From Flavobacteriaceae bacterium (lineage in GTDB: Bacteria; Bacteroidota; Bacteroidia; Flavobacteriales; Weeksellaceae), in the NCBI GenBank assembly GCA_030538275.1, contig JAUNUH010000005.1, forward strand, positions 62,001 through 126,000: 64,000 bases of DNA, written 5' to 3'. The notes under the pieces were generated by a model. The model was not told where the DNA came from and did not search any database. It was given only the letters and a program-made list of their open reading frames with translations. A program made the position numbers and the translations under genes. Below, piece after piece: positions 38,495-47,224 of the stretch (positions are counted from its first letter, which is position 1; each line of letters starts with the position of its first letter).

Positions 38495-39616
38495 ATGAAA
38501 AATTTATTGGCAATCTTTATGGCAGGAATTTTAGTTGTTTCCTGCAACAATTCAGACGACGATGAACAACTGAATCCTGTAGAACCCGATGTTCCCGTGG
38601 TAAGCTGTAACATCATTGAAGTAAACAACGCTATTACATCTCCTACCACTTGGGAAGACGGATTTGTGTACTTAATCGATGGATTTGACTTGAGCATCAG
38701 ATCGGTTTTAACCATTCAACCTGGCGCAATTGTCAAAATCAGAAATGCACGAATTAGTATTTTTGAAGAAGGAAAAATCATGGCCATAGGAAATGCAGAA
38801 AAACGTATTGTTTTCACTTCATTTGCAGATGACCGTTATTGTGGCGATACCAATGGCGACGGTGCCGCAACCGCACCCGAAAAAGGGGATTGGATTATGC
38901 TAGACCTGCACGGAACCATTGGTTCGGTTTTTAAATATGTAGATATTTTCTATGCAGGACAGCCTCAAGGAGGCTATAGTCGTGCGGTACATATCGATTG
39001 GAGTCAATCGGTAAACTTTACGTTTGATCATTGCCGAATTGCGCACACCTATTACATGCCGGGGTCAAATTACGCTTTCTACGGCACCTCACACATGATC
39101 GATGCCAATGTGAGCAAATTCACCAACAATGCCCTTTATGACAACGGAAGACCGATTTATTTCAATACATTTTACGCATTAGATCCCAGTAACGTCTTTC
39201 ACAATCCGGAAAATCCTGAAATCAAAAACAGTAATAATGGTATTTATCTCAGCATCTGGAGTTCGGAAGGCAATCAGGGCCAAAGTGTTACCTGGAATAA
39301 TACAGAGGTTCCGTATGTTTCTAATTCTCCGTCGGTTACACAGGTTCATAGTTCGGCAACCATCAATATTGCAGCCGGTGTTGTTGTGAAATTCATCAAT
39401 ACCAGTGGTGGTATTCAATCTTATAACGGCAGTGTGCAGTTAGATTCCGCCGCCATATTGACATCGTACAAGGACGACTCGATTGGCGGTGACACCAACG
39501 GCGACGGAAATATCACTACGCCGGCGACCGGAGATTGGGAAGGATTCAGATCTACAAATGGCGGAGCGTCATGGACATGGATTACGGGGGACAATATTCG
39601 CTATGCAGCAAATTAA
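38495..39616 (+). CDS. Right-handed beta-helix lipoprotein
   Basis: 373 residues. The lipobox is LVVSC (Cys17), followed by the acidic NNSDDDEQ that in Bacteroidota can act as a surface-export signal. The mature part has beta-helix-like repeats with strand-turn patterns (LTIQPGAIVKIRNARISIFEEGKIMAIG). Two related Asp/Asn-rich loops, GDTNGDGAATAPEKGDW and GDTNGDGNITTPATGDW, lie near residues 115-131 and at 330-350, and look like Ca2+-binding loops. Probably a surface-exposed binding protein or adhesin; function unknown. Confidence 0.75.
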   Translation: MKNLLAIFMAGILVVSCNNSDDDEQLNPVEPDVPVVSCNIIEVNNAITSPTTWEDGFVYLIDGFDLSIRSVLTIQPGAIVKIRNARISIFEEGKIMAIGNAEKRIVFTSFADDRYCGDTNGDGAATAPEKGDWIMLDLHGTIGSVFKYVDIFYAGQPQGGYSRAVHIDWSQSVNFTFDHCRIAHTYYMPGSNYAFYGTSHMIDANVSKFTNNALYDNGRPIYFNTFYALDPSNVFHNPENPEIKNSNNGIYLSIWSSEGNQGQSVTWNNTEVPYVSNSPSVTQVHSSATINIAAGVVVKFINTSGGIQSYNGSVQLDSAAILTSYKDDSIGGDTNGDGNITTPATGDWEGFRSTNGGASWTWITGDNIRYAAN

Positions 39617-39641
39617 TTCTTCAACAAAATAATTTTTCAAT

Positions 39642-39679
39642 AAAACAAGAGCGTTTTGTCCTCAATCGCTCTTGTTTTT
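39642..39679 (+). terminator. Rho-independent terminator after the beta-helix lipoprotein gene
   Basis: A 12-bp stem (39642-39653 with 39667-39678) and 13-nt loop with a T run, 25 bp past the stop. Confidence 0.85.
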
Positions 39680-39709
39680 AATACGCTTTAAATCAATTAT
39701 TTATTACCT

Positions 39710-41698
39710 TTGAAAGGCATTTTACGAAAATTAAACAACAATTTCATCTTGAAAATTCTATTTGTCATATTAATTTTATTCTTTTCCCTTTCGGCTTTGT
39801 CACAAAACAAAACCAAAACGGACAGTTTGAAATTATTGATTCAGAAAGAGAAAAACATCGAGGAAAAAACCGAATACATTTATGCATTGGGCGATTTGTT
39901 TGAAGAATTCAATAGGGATTCAGCCAAGTATTATTATGCGGTTGCACGTGATTTTGCAAAGCAAAACAATTTCGGCTTAGGCGAAGCGCGTTATGCCAGT
40001 TATATGATTTTTATTCTGAATAAAGAGGGGAAATTTCAAGAAGCTATGCAGCTAGTAGAGGAAGCAGTGGTGAAATACAAAAATCTCAACAGCCCTAGAA
40101 ATCTGAGCATTGCATACCTCAATGCTGGCAATCAATGGCAATATTTCTCAGATTTTATGACGGCTTCTGAATACTATTTGAAAGCCAAAAAAATTGCCGA
40201 TTCGCTGCAAAATACAGTAGATCAACGGACGATTAATGCAAACTTGGGTTCGGTTTTTACGGAATTAAAACAATACCAAAAAGCACGAAATTATAGCCTG
40301 GAAGCCTTGCGATTGGCAAAAATTAGTAAGGATCGTTGGACAATGCTCACCCCTCTTTACAACCTGGCTATGAATGAAAGAAATCAAGAAAATTATGAGG
40401 CTGCATTGGGTTATGTGAATGAATTTCAAGAAATTGCAGATGAATTGGGAAGTGAATATGATCAAGTTGATGCGCTGTTGGCCAAGGGAAATATTGTGGG
40501 TAAATCAGATGTAACACATGGAATTTCCTTATTAAATTCTGCGCTAGCAAAATCTAAGGAATTCGATTTTAAAGAACATGAAATGTATGCGCAGTTGTAT
40601 TTAGCCGAAATTTATCTTGAACATTCCCAATATCAAAACGCACTCAATCACTGTTTAAACGGCATTCCGTTGGCCAAAGCATTGAATACCAAATTCGAAT
40701 TGTCCGATTTTTATAAAAAAGGCTCGTTGGCCTACGAAAAATTACAAGAATATCACAACGCACTGAATTTCAACCGAAAATTTGAAGAATTAACAACGGA
40801 AATTCAACTGAAAGAAAATAAAAATAAAATCTTAGGAATTGAAGCTAAATACCAATTCAACCAAAAAGAAGCGCAAATAAAAGCTTTAAATGCCGAAAAA
40901 GAAACAAATGATTTGAAAATTAAACAGAAAAATATTCTGAATTTCACCCTTTTCGGTTTGTTGTTATTGGCGGGTATTATCGGTTTTTTAGGGTTTAAAA
41001 ATTATCAAAACCAACAAAAAATTCAAGAACAAAAAATCACCCGACTCGAAACCGAAAAACGACTTCTGGCATCGGATTCGCTGCTCAAAGGACAAGAAGA
41101 AGAAAGAGGACGCATGGCGCGAGAGCTACATGATGGATTGGGCGGGCTCTTGAGCGGCGTTAAATTTAATTTATACAATATGAAAAGAAAACTCATCATT
41201 ACCGAAGAAGATGGTTTGGCGCTTGAAAACTCACTGAATCTGCTCGATCAGTCGATTGGCGAATTGCGTCGAATTTCACACAACCTCATGCCCGAAACCA
41301 TCCTGAATCTAGGACTGGACGGCGCTTTGAAAGATTTAATCCAATCTCTGCAACACACAGATTTACAAATCATTTATCAATCTTATGATATCGAAAACGG
41401 CTTGAATAAATTGCAAGAAATCGCCACCTATCGCATCGTCCAAGAACTAATTGGGAATATTATAAAACACGCCGAAGCCAGAAACGCACTGGTGCAAATC
41501 CGTAAAGACGAAAATCTACTCACTATTACCGTAGAAGATGACGGCAAGGGCTTCCAGTCCATTCAAAACGACAAAATGTCCGGCATTGGTTTATCCGGAA
41601 TTCGTGCGAGGGTTGATTACTGGAAAGGTGAAATGCAAATCGATTCAGACCCAGGGGCCGGAACCTCTGTTCATATTTCTTTACCCTTGGCGTCATGA
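39710..41698 (+). CDS. TPR-containing sensor histidine kinase (HisKA_3/NarL type)
   Basis: 662 residues. A signal sequence near residues 14-32 is followed by TPR-like helices to about residue 380, then a membrane helix (about 404-424). A coiled-coil linker and the kinase core come next: the DHp helix has RMARELHDGLGG (phospho-acceptor His474) and the HATPase motif is VEDDGKGF..GIGLSGIRARV. The start is TTG at 39710 or a second TTG at 39749, either of which gives a secretion signal. The following response regulator overlaps by 4 bp. The periplasmic TPR region is the likely sensor. Confidence 0.87.
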   Translation: MKGILRKLNNNFILKILFVILILFFSLSALSQNKTKTDSLKLLIQKEKNIEEKTEYIYALGDLFEEFNRDSAKYYYAVARDFAKQNNFGLGEARYASYMIFILNKEGKFQEAMQLVEEAVVKYKNLNSPRNLSIAYLNAGNQWQYFSDFMTASEYYLKAKKIADSLQNTVDQRTINANLGSVFTELKQYQKARNYSLEALRLAKISKDRWTMLTPLYNLAMNERNQENYEAALGYVNEFQEIADELGSEYDQVDALLAKGNIVGKSDVTHGISLLNSALAKSKEFDFKEHEMYAQLYLAEIYLEHSQYQNALNHCLNGIPLAKALNTKFELSDFYKKGSLAYEKLQEYHNALNFNRKFEELTTEIQLKENKNKILGIEAKYQFNQKEAQIKALNAEKETNDLKIKQKNILNFTLFGLLLLAGIIGFLGFKNYQNQQKIQEQKITRLETEKRLLASDSLLKGQEEERGRMARELHDGLGGLLSGVKFNLYNMKRKLIITEEDGLALENSLNLLDQSIGELRRISHNLMPETILNLGLDGALKDLIQSLQHTDLQIIYQSYDIENGLNKLQEIATYRIVQELIGNIIKHAEARNALVQIRKDENLLTITVEDDGKGFQSIQNDKMSGIGLSGIRARVDYWKGEMQIDSDPGAGTSVHISLPLAS

Positions 41699-42321
41699 TA
41701 AAATTTCTCATTGTCGAAGATCACACCATCGTGGCAGAAGGCTTGTCCGACATGCTCCAAAAGGCTTATCCGTCCTGTTCCATTAGCCTTGCAGGAGATG
41801 GCGCTTCGGCAATTCAGTTCCTGGTCGAAAATACTGACACACAAATCATTTTACTTGACATCAACTTGCCAGATAGCAACGGAATTGAAATTTGTAAAGA
41901 AATCAAAAACCGCTGGCCATCGATGAGCATCATTGCGTTAAGCTCTTTTCATCAACCCGGAATCATCAACAAAATGCTCGAGAACGGCGCCGTTTCATAT
42001 CTGATGAAAAACACGTCGGCCAAAAGTTTGTTTTTGGCCATCGAAAAAGTTTCCGAAGGACGATCCTATATTCCGCCCGAAATCAACGAAATTTTAAAAC
42101 ACAACCCAGATCAATTCCTGTTGAATACACCCGTAATTACAAAACGCGAAAAAGAAGTCTTGAAATTAATTGCGGAAGGAATGACTAATCAAAATATTGC
42201 AGATGCATTGTTTATCAGTCAGTTAACTGCCATTAGTCACCGCAAAAGTTTATTGCAAAAAACCGGCGCAAAAAATACCGCCCAACTCATCCGTTACGCC
42301 ATTGAATTTGGAATTATTTAA
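41695..42321 (+). CDS. NarL/LuxR-family response regulator
   Basis: 208 residues: a receiver domain with acidic pair VEDH near 8-10 and phospho-acceptor Asp near 59 in ILLDINLPDSNG, then a LuxR-type helix-turn-helix domain (TKREKEVLKLIAEGMTNQNIADALFIS). It overlaps the kinase gene by 4 bp (ATGA), so the two form a pair. It is a DNA-binding transcription regulator. The target genes are not evident; the adjacent RHS genes on the opposite strand are not obviously connected. Confidence 0.9.
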   Translation: MIKFLIVEDHTIVAEGLSDMLQKAYPSCSISLAGDGASAIQFLVENTDTQIILLDINLPDSNGIEICKEIKNRWPSMSIIALSSFHQPGIINKMLENGAVSYLMKNTSAKSLFLAIEKVSEGRSYIPPEINEILKHNPDQFLLNTPVITKREKEVLKLIAEGMTNQNIADALFISQLTAISHRKSLLQKTGAKNTAQLIRYAIEFGII

Positions 42322-42465
42322 ATAGTTTCAATAAATTTGAAGACAAAAATTCGATTTTTACTCAAATAAATATAGGGTAATCTATTCAAGCAACAGGCAT
42401 TGCTGAGTTTTAACAAATGATTTTCATGATTTTTATGAATTCCTGAGATTTAGGGTCCAACAATA

Positions 42466-42771
42466 TCAATAATTAGTTTTGATTTTTAAATCAAGTAGCA
42501 CAATCTTTTTACATTCAATCGATGAATGATTTGGATGAAATTGCCAAATACAATGTTGTCCGCAGCATAAATAGTGCAATGCTTTTGATTTCCCTGTATT
42601 TTCTTCAAAACTATGCGCCGCATGATTCAACAAGCTTACGGTAAAGCCAATGGCTGCGCCTTGCACCCGTACGGACGGGACAGGCAAAAAGGTACCGCCT
42701 GTGAGTTCTGCCGATAAGCCAGAAACTGCAGAACCAGAGAATGAAGGGATTCCATTTGCTTGCCGAATGGA
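42466..42771 (-). pseudogene. Orphan RHS toxin-tip remnant
   Basis: Directly after the stop of the lipoprotein gene, in the same minus-strand frame, the sequence reads SIRQANGIPSFSGSAVSGLS..AELTGGTF, then the conserved pre-toxin segment GAAIGFTVSLLNHAAHSF shared with the RHS gene at 45215 and the orphan tip at 43886. The rest, to the stop at 42466, is only about 45 residues, with several Cys and His, and matches neither other tip. No own start is evident. It looks like a decayed displaced C-terminal cassette. Confidence 0.75.
42666..42685 (-). repeat. 20-nt in-frame insertion in RHS tip remnant
   Basis: GCCTGTCCCGTCCGTACGGG on the minus strand, near-palindromic (CCCGT..ACGGG), encoding LPVPSVR in the pre-toxin region. 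It is identical to 44449-44468 and absent from the main RHS gene near 45836-45850. Confidence 0.7.
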
Positions 42772-43266
42772 CTAATTAACACTTTTATAAAATTTAATTG
42801 TATTCAAAGTATCAATATGTGTAGCATTCAATACATTTTCATTTTGATAAAAAATAAGTTCCAAAGTATCTGGTGGTTGTTGGTTAGTAAAATAAACGTT
42901 TAAAAAAGGAACACCACCAAAGACATTATATATCGAATCCCTACTTCTTAACATTTCGTTAATATTTATGCGATAATATTCAATATGTTTTGAATCTTCA
43001 AATAAAATATTGAACGAAATAATGTTTTCCATTGTTTTCAAACCATATTTATTTTTTGGTGATAATAGATAGCTAGTCCAAACTTCCCGTATTTTTAATG
43101 GCGTTTGCGTCGTATCTACAACTTCCTGTTCGTAATTATAAGTGGATATCAAAACTTTTTCTTGTTGAGCATCATTAATCGATCTTGGTAAATAAGTTTG
43201 ACCTTTTCTACACCCTAAGATCAATACAAGTAACATAAAGCTATTTAAAAACAATCGTTTTTTCAT
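42772..43266 (-). CDS. Lipoprotein, candidate immunity protein in the RHS locus
   Basis: 164 residues with a lipobox (LLVLILGC, Cys near 19). The mature part, about 145 residues, is mixed alpha/beta with no recognised domain. It lies downstream of the 179-residue secreted protein and the zincin-type tip, and directly before another tip remnant. Immunity genes sit exactly there in RHS cassette arrays. A periplasmic location suits a toxin that acts in the periplasm. This is positional inference. Confidence 0.55.
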   Translation of the reverse strand: MKKRLFLNSFMLLVLILGCRKGQTYLPRSINDAQQEKVLISTYNYEQEVVDTTQTPLKIREVWTSYLLSPKNKYGLKTMENIISFNILFEDSKHIEYYRININEMLRSRDSIYNVFGGVPFLNVYFTNQQPPDTLELIFYQNENVLNATHIDTLNTIKFYKSVN

Positions 43267-43349
43267 AATTTCTATAAAAAATAATTCTGTTAAAGTTTCT
43301 ATTCAATTTTGGATAGACCAGTCCAGAGTACATAAAACTATTAAAAGTT

Positions 43350-43889
43350 TCAGTAAACAAAGTCAAAGGAATTAGAGGAAATTAACAACTCATCTCCCAA
43401 ATAAAGCATTACCTTTACTCTATATAAATTTCCTTTTTGAAAATTAAAATAGTCTAAATATTTACTATTTTCAAATTTTTCAATATTTGGAATTTCTTCT
43501 ATTAAGTAAAATCTATTTTGTTCATTTGCTATTTTAAAATAAATATTATAATGTAAATTAGGCAAGATATTGTAATCACAATATGGTATAGTGTTATCGT
43601 TAATAATTAAATTATCTTCGGTGGGTGTAAATGTTGAAACCATGGTGCTTGACTGTAGTTTATTGCCATTTTCATCCCAAAAAGTAACTAAAAAGTAATA
43701 ATCATCTCTTACGCTAACTTCATTTTCATCATAAAGCAAATATGATAAAATCCTAATATTTTCAGGGTATATTAAGTTTATATTTAATAAATCTCGGTTT
43801 TTTAAATAACTAATGCATAAATAAGGATTCTGTTCTTGTCCTAAGGACAGGATAGAAAATCCAAAAAATAATAGAATAATTAGTCTCAT
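43350..43889 (-). CDS. Secreted protein, candidate immunity to the zincin-type tip
   Basis: 179 residues with a signal peptide (MRLIILLFFGFSILSLGQ). The mature part is rich in beta strands and Tyr/Asn with no recognised domain. Its ATG overlaps the stop of the orphan tip by 4 bp (ATGA), the tight coupling expected of a toxin and immunity pair. It could also be another effector. No homologue can be named from sequence alone. Confidence 0.6.
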   Translation of the reverse strand: MRLIILLFFGFSILSLGQEQNPYLCISYLKNRDLLNINLIYPENIRILSYLLYDENEVSVRDDYYFLVTFWDENGNKLQSSTMVSTFTPTEDNLIINDNTIPYCDYNILPNLHYNIYFKIANEQNRFYLIEEIPNIEKFENSKYLDYFNFQKGNLYRVKVMLYLGDELLISSNSFDFVY

Positions 43890-44830
43890 TTATAAACAGT
43901 ATTATATAGTAAGTATTTATTATGATATAAATTATAGTTAAAATTATACCATAAAGATGGTGTGTGTTGCATATTCCAATTGTATGCCCTCATTTCTGAC
44001 CAATAGCTCGAAATTGTTCTAGCTTCCTTAACTAAATATCCCCTTTCTTTTAGGCTACTATATATATTTAACCTTGCTCCCGTCACAAAGTCCATTGCAT
44101 GCTGTAACTCATGTCCAATATGCCCGTACATCTCGTAAAATGTTCTTTTTATGTTAATATTAAGTTCTATGTAGTCAACAACTTTTGATTCGATTGCTCC
44201 GGTTGTTAAGGCTCCTTGGTCAGGTGGTAATTTGCTAAATTTAATAGTAGGCTTTTGAGCAGTTTCATACATTTCCGATAAAGTTTCTGTTTCTAAAAGT
44301 GTACTAACACTGCTTTCAGTATTTGGTGCAACTTCATCCGGATCTAGTCCTACTGCCCTAATTTCATTTCTTGATTTAATGATCCTATCAAAACTATGCG
44401 CCGCATGATTCAACAAGCCCACGGTAAGGCCAATGGCTGCGCCTTGCTCCCGTACGGACGGGACAGGCAAGGTTCCACCTGCAATGAAAGAAGATATTCC
44501 ACCACTCAACCCACTACTGGCTATTTGTAATGCCATAATGGTATTGTCTGATATGCCGCTACTTCCATAAAATTCAAACATACTTGCAATTTCTCCGTAA
44601 ACCTTTACCCCGCTGGCAATCACAGAACTCATCATTCCACTCAAGAAACCGCTGCCAAATTCTCCGCCTTCAAAAACACTCATAAAACCTCTGTAAGGAC
44701 TGTGTGTCTTCAATGTGTACGGAGATAAGATAGCTGTAACTGTCGTGGCATAAAAGTAGAATTTTTTTTTTAAATATTCAGTATATTTTTCACTCTCTAG
44801 GTAGTTCATCATTGATTGTCTGCTCTCCAA
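43886..44830 (-). CDS. Displaced RHS C-terminal tip with HExxH metallopeptidase-like toxin domain
   Basis: 314 residues without RHS repeats. Residues about 48-145 (YRGFMSVFEGGEFGSGFLSG, then GGTLPVPSVREQGAAIGLTV, LLNHAAHSF) are homologous to the pre-toxin region of the main RHS gene. From about 150 on the sequence differs; it contains HIGHELQHAMDF (HELQH near 237-241), an HExxH zinc motif, and SEMRAYNW further on, whose Glu may be a third ligand. The AlaAsp context AMD after HExxH is common in zincins. It lacks a signal peptide and could be expressed after recombination onto the main gene. Confidence 0.72.
   Translation of the reverse strand: MESRQSMMNYLESEKYTEYLKKKFYFYATTVTAILSPYTLKTHSPYRGFMSVFEGGEFGSGFLSGMMSSVIASGVKVYGEIASMFEFYGSSGISDNTIMALQIASSGLSGGISSFIAGGTLPVPSVREQGAAIGLTVGLLNHAAHSFDRIIKSRNEIRAVGLDPDEVAPNTESSVSTLLETETLSEMYETAQKPTIKFSKLPPDQGALTTGAIESKVVDYIELNINIKRTFYEMYGHIGHELQHAMDFVTGARLNIYSSLKERGYLVKEARTISSYWSEMRAYNWNMQHTPSLWYNFNYNLYHNKYLLYNTVYK
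44449..44468 (-). repeat. 20-nt in-frame insertion in the orphan RHS tip
   Basis: Identical on the minus strand to 42666-42685. Here it encodes LPVPSVR between GGT and EQGAAIG. The main RHS gene has FW in its place. Confidence 0.7.
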
Positions 44831-44870
44831 TTAATTGAACTATTTTCTTTGCTAAATTGATAAATTCAAT

Positions 44871-45212
44871 TTACTTATGATCAATTTTGTTATCAGGATT
44901 AAACCATTCGCCGCGTTCTATTACTTGAATCAAATGATTTAAAGTTATAAAAGGCTTTTGAGAATATCTATTAGGAAAAAATGAGCGAATAAAAATTAAA
45001 TCTTTCCAATTGTTTTTTGGATAAACAAAAAAATCAGATGTATTAAAATTGTCATGTTTAATTTTAAATTTTAGAAAAAACTCATTCATTAAACATTCTG
45101 CATCTAAATCATAAAAATTATACTTATTAAGGTTAATAATTGGGTTATCCTTAAATTGAGGCCCAATTCTATTTGAAAAAAAATTTATTAACTCCTTTTT
45201 TACATCAATCAT
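44871..45212 (-). CDS. DUF1493-like candidate immunity protein of the RHS toxin
   Basis: 113 residues, no signal peptide. The NFYDLDAECLMNEFFLKFKIKHDNFNTSDFF region resembles DUF1493, a small acyl-carrier-sized domain, with the D-L-D-x-E and FF-x-KF pattern. It starts 2 bp after the RHS gene, the usual place for immunity. A cytosolic immunity protein would fit a toxin that acts in the cytosol. Family assignment is from memory of the pattern. Confidence 0.6.
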   Translation of the reverse strand: MIDVKKELINFFSNRIGPQFKDNPIINLNKYNFYDLDAECLMNEFFLKFKIKHDNFNTSDFFVYPKNNWKDLIFIRSFFPNRYSQKPFITLNHLIQVIERGEWFNPDNKIDHK

Positions 45213-45214
45213 AA

Positions 45215-46894
45215 TTATTTATTAAAAGAGTTATATATTCTTCTTCCTCCATCTAACATTAAAGCTGGGCCAAATAAGATTGAATTACGCCCAAAAAAAG
45301 TGCTCCATGTGTTTGCTTTGCCAAATATGGTAGGTAATGACTTCATTCCTAAAATATTTATCCAATCTCCAGACCCAAATATATTTTTAAAATAAATAGA
45401 TGAATTTAAGGTTGTTGTTGAAGCCCCACCAAGTACTTTTAACCCTATGGATTGTTTAAGCGAATTACTTAAACTCATTCTTAATAAACTCCAACCTGCT
45501 TTTAATTCCAAACCACCCCCAAACATTCCATAAATGACATCACCAGTCGGATCATATAGATGAGGACTTTGTTGATTAAATCTATATCCATAAGTACTTT
45601 GCCATGGATCTGCAATATCTGCTAAACCAAACATAGGAACTTCTCCAGTATAGGAAATAACTGCTCTTGCCTCAATAATCTCTCCGTTCTCATAAAGATA
45701 ATCAATTTCATCTCCACCATTGTCATTTATTTTTCTATATCCACCTTTACCGTCTTTTTCATATCCATTCGGTGGTCTTTCAAACGCAGCATGCGCCGCA
45801 TGATTCAACAAGCTCACAGTAAGGCCAATGGCTGCGCCTTGCCAAAAGGTTCCACCTGTGAGTTTTGCCGTCATGCCCGATACAAAGGAGCCAAAGAGCA
45901 GGCTTGATGCAGTATTCATTTGTGCTGTGGCACTCAAAGATCCTGCGGCACTTCCTGCCGCACCGGCTAACGCTCCAGTTAAAAAATTCCCCCCTTCTAT
46001 GGCTGTCATAAATCCGTTATAATATGCATGAGACACTGCTTGAAAAGCCCCAACCAAAACGGCATTCTTACCGACTTCAAACATTACCTGCGCCATTTCA
46101 CCCACACCATAAGCAAACACACCAGAAACACCACCTATAAATATTGATTTGGCAAAACCCAATGGTGTAAATTGATGGGTTATCAACAGGGCAGAAAGGG
46201 TGTATGTAGCTCCACCAATAAATGCGCCAATTACCACTGCAGAAGCCACAGCTGTCAACCCAAATATTTCTCCACTCGGATCATTATACTTAAGCGGATT
46301 ATTCCATGCATAGCCATAGCGGTTGTAGCTTTGCGAATTATTGGGGTCTTGTATGAAATTATCAGGGCTTAAAAAGGTCTTCAATACAGGGTCATAGATT
46401 CGCCCATTCATGTGAATGATGCCTACCTCGGTAAAATGTTCATGCCCGGTATAGCCTCTATGTAATAAAAGCAGTTTTGCATTAGAATCTTTTGTGACGC
46501 CATTGGCATCGGTAACTTTTACAATATTGCCCCAAGGATCAAAATGCCTGCGTTCTTTTACCGCTCCTACCGCATCGGATATGGCCATAATAGACCCCTG
46601 AAAATCTCTGTGTAGATAATGGTAATCATCGTACGTTATGGTAGTGCCAGAATACTTGGTAATTTTAATGATTGCAGCATCGTACGGTGTTCCCAAATAC
46701 GTAATGATATAATCTTCACTCGGGGTTATTTCCTTATATATTTCATCAAAATTGGTGTACTGATAAGTGAAAGGAGTGGAGCTGACCGATGGATCTAACA
46801 TAGAAGTTTTCCTTCCCCATTCATCGTATTGAAGCGTTATGGTTTGGCCTATTAAAGAGGCTGTCCCTAATAATTGAATTTTCATCCACAGCAT
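45215..46894 (-). CDS. RHS-repeat-core protein with C-terminal toxin domain, N-terminally truncated
   Basis: 559 residues. Normal RHS proteins are over 1000; here only one YD-repeat stretch (QYDEWGRKTSM) and the RHS core (HYLHRDFQGSI..RRHFDPWGN..YDPVLKTFLSPDNF..NRYGYAWNNPLKYNDPSGE) remain. After the core a hydrophobic glycine-rich pre-toxin region (about 215-370) leads to GGTFWQGAAIGLTVSLLNHAAH, then a tip of about 180 residues (ERPPNGYEKD..) with no domain I recognise. The DPSGE end of the core is the normal autoproteolysis region. The ATG sits inside the stop codon of a mini-ORF with a signal peptide (46894-46974). It may still be translated. Confidence 0.75.
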   Translation of the reverse strand: MLWMKIQLLGTASLIGQTITLQYDEWGRKTSMLDPSVSSTPFTYQYTNFDEIYKEITPSEDYIITYLGTPYDAAIIKITKYSGTTITYDDYHYLHRDFQGSIMAISDAVGAVKERRHFDPWGNIVKVTDANGVTKDSNAKLLLLHRGYTGHEHFTEVGIIHMNGRIYDPVLKTFLSPDNFIQDPNNSQSYNRYGYAWNNPLKYNDPSGEIFGLTAVASAVVIGAFIGGATYTLSALLITHQFTPLGFAKSIFIGGVSGVFAYGVGEMAQVMFEVGKNAVLVGAFQAVSHAYYNGFMTAIEGGNFLTGALAGAAGSAAGSLSATAQMNTASSLLFGSFVSGMTAKLTGGTFWQGAAIGLTVSLLNHAAHAAFERPPNGYEKDGKGGYRKINDNGGDEIDYLYENGEIIEARAVISYTGEVPMFGLADIADPWQSTYGYRFNQQSPHLYDPTGDVIYGMFGGGLELKAGWSLLRMSLSNSLKQSIGLKVLGGASTTTLNSSIYFKNIFGSGDWINILGMKSLPTIFGKANTWSTFFGRNSILFGPALMLDGGRRIYNSFNK

Positions 46895-46974
46895 CAGATA
46901 GAATTAATCTTTTGTCCTTTTAATGCGGTTAACATCAATATAAAAAGTAAGCTTAGGGCCGGGACTCTATACAT
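46894..46974 (-). other. Signal-peptide mini-ORF, likely 5' relic of the RHS gene
   Basis: On the minus strand, an ATG at 46974 opens MYRVPALSLLFILMLTALKGQ..KINSI and TGA, a good signal peptide of 26 residues. The TGA shares its A with the ATG of the RHS frame (TGATG). The two frames differ. The best reading is that an internal deletion joined the original start to the RHS core out of frame. Coupled translation across TGATG is an alternative. A -7-like box TACTTTTG lies upstream on the minus strand. Confidence 0.55.
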
Positions 46975-47155
46975 TTCTTTTTAATAAAACTTTAAACAAA
47001 AGTAGATCAAAATCAAATAGGAATGAATTGTTAATTATGTTAAAATTATGAATTAAATCAAAATTTAACACGATTGAGTTAGTGTATAAATAACAATATC
47101 CTCATACAACTGCAGAAGCTAGAAATCCACTGTTTTTTATTCGTATTAAACCAAA

Positions 47156-47206
47156 ACACCTTTCATTATCATCGAATATTTTTATCCATTGGTAATGATA
47201 AGGTGT
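47156..47206 (-). terminator. Probable terminator of the alpha-2-macroglobulin gene
   Basis: On the minus strand ACACCTT..CATTA pairs with TAATG..AAGGTGT, with a small internal loop, followed by TTTTGG, about 20 bp beyond the stop at 47225. Confidence 0.5.
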
Positions 47207-47224
47207 GATTTTTTCAACTCGTTT

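Noticed and set aside
46172..46372. 66-codon plus-strand frame within the RHS gene
   Set aside because: A shadow of the RHS core coding sequence.
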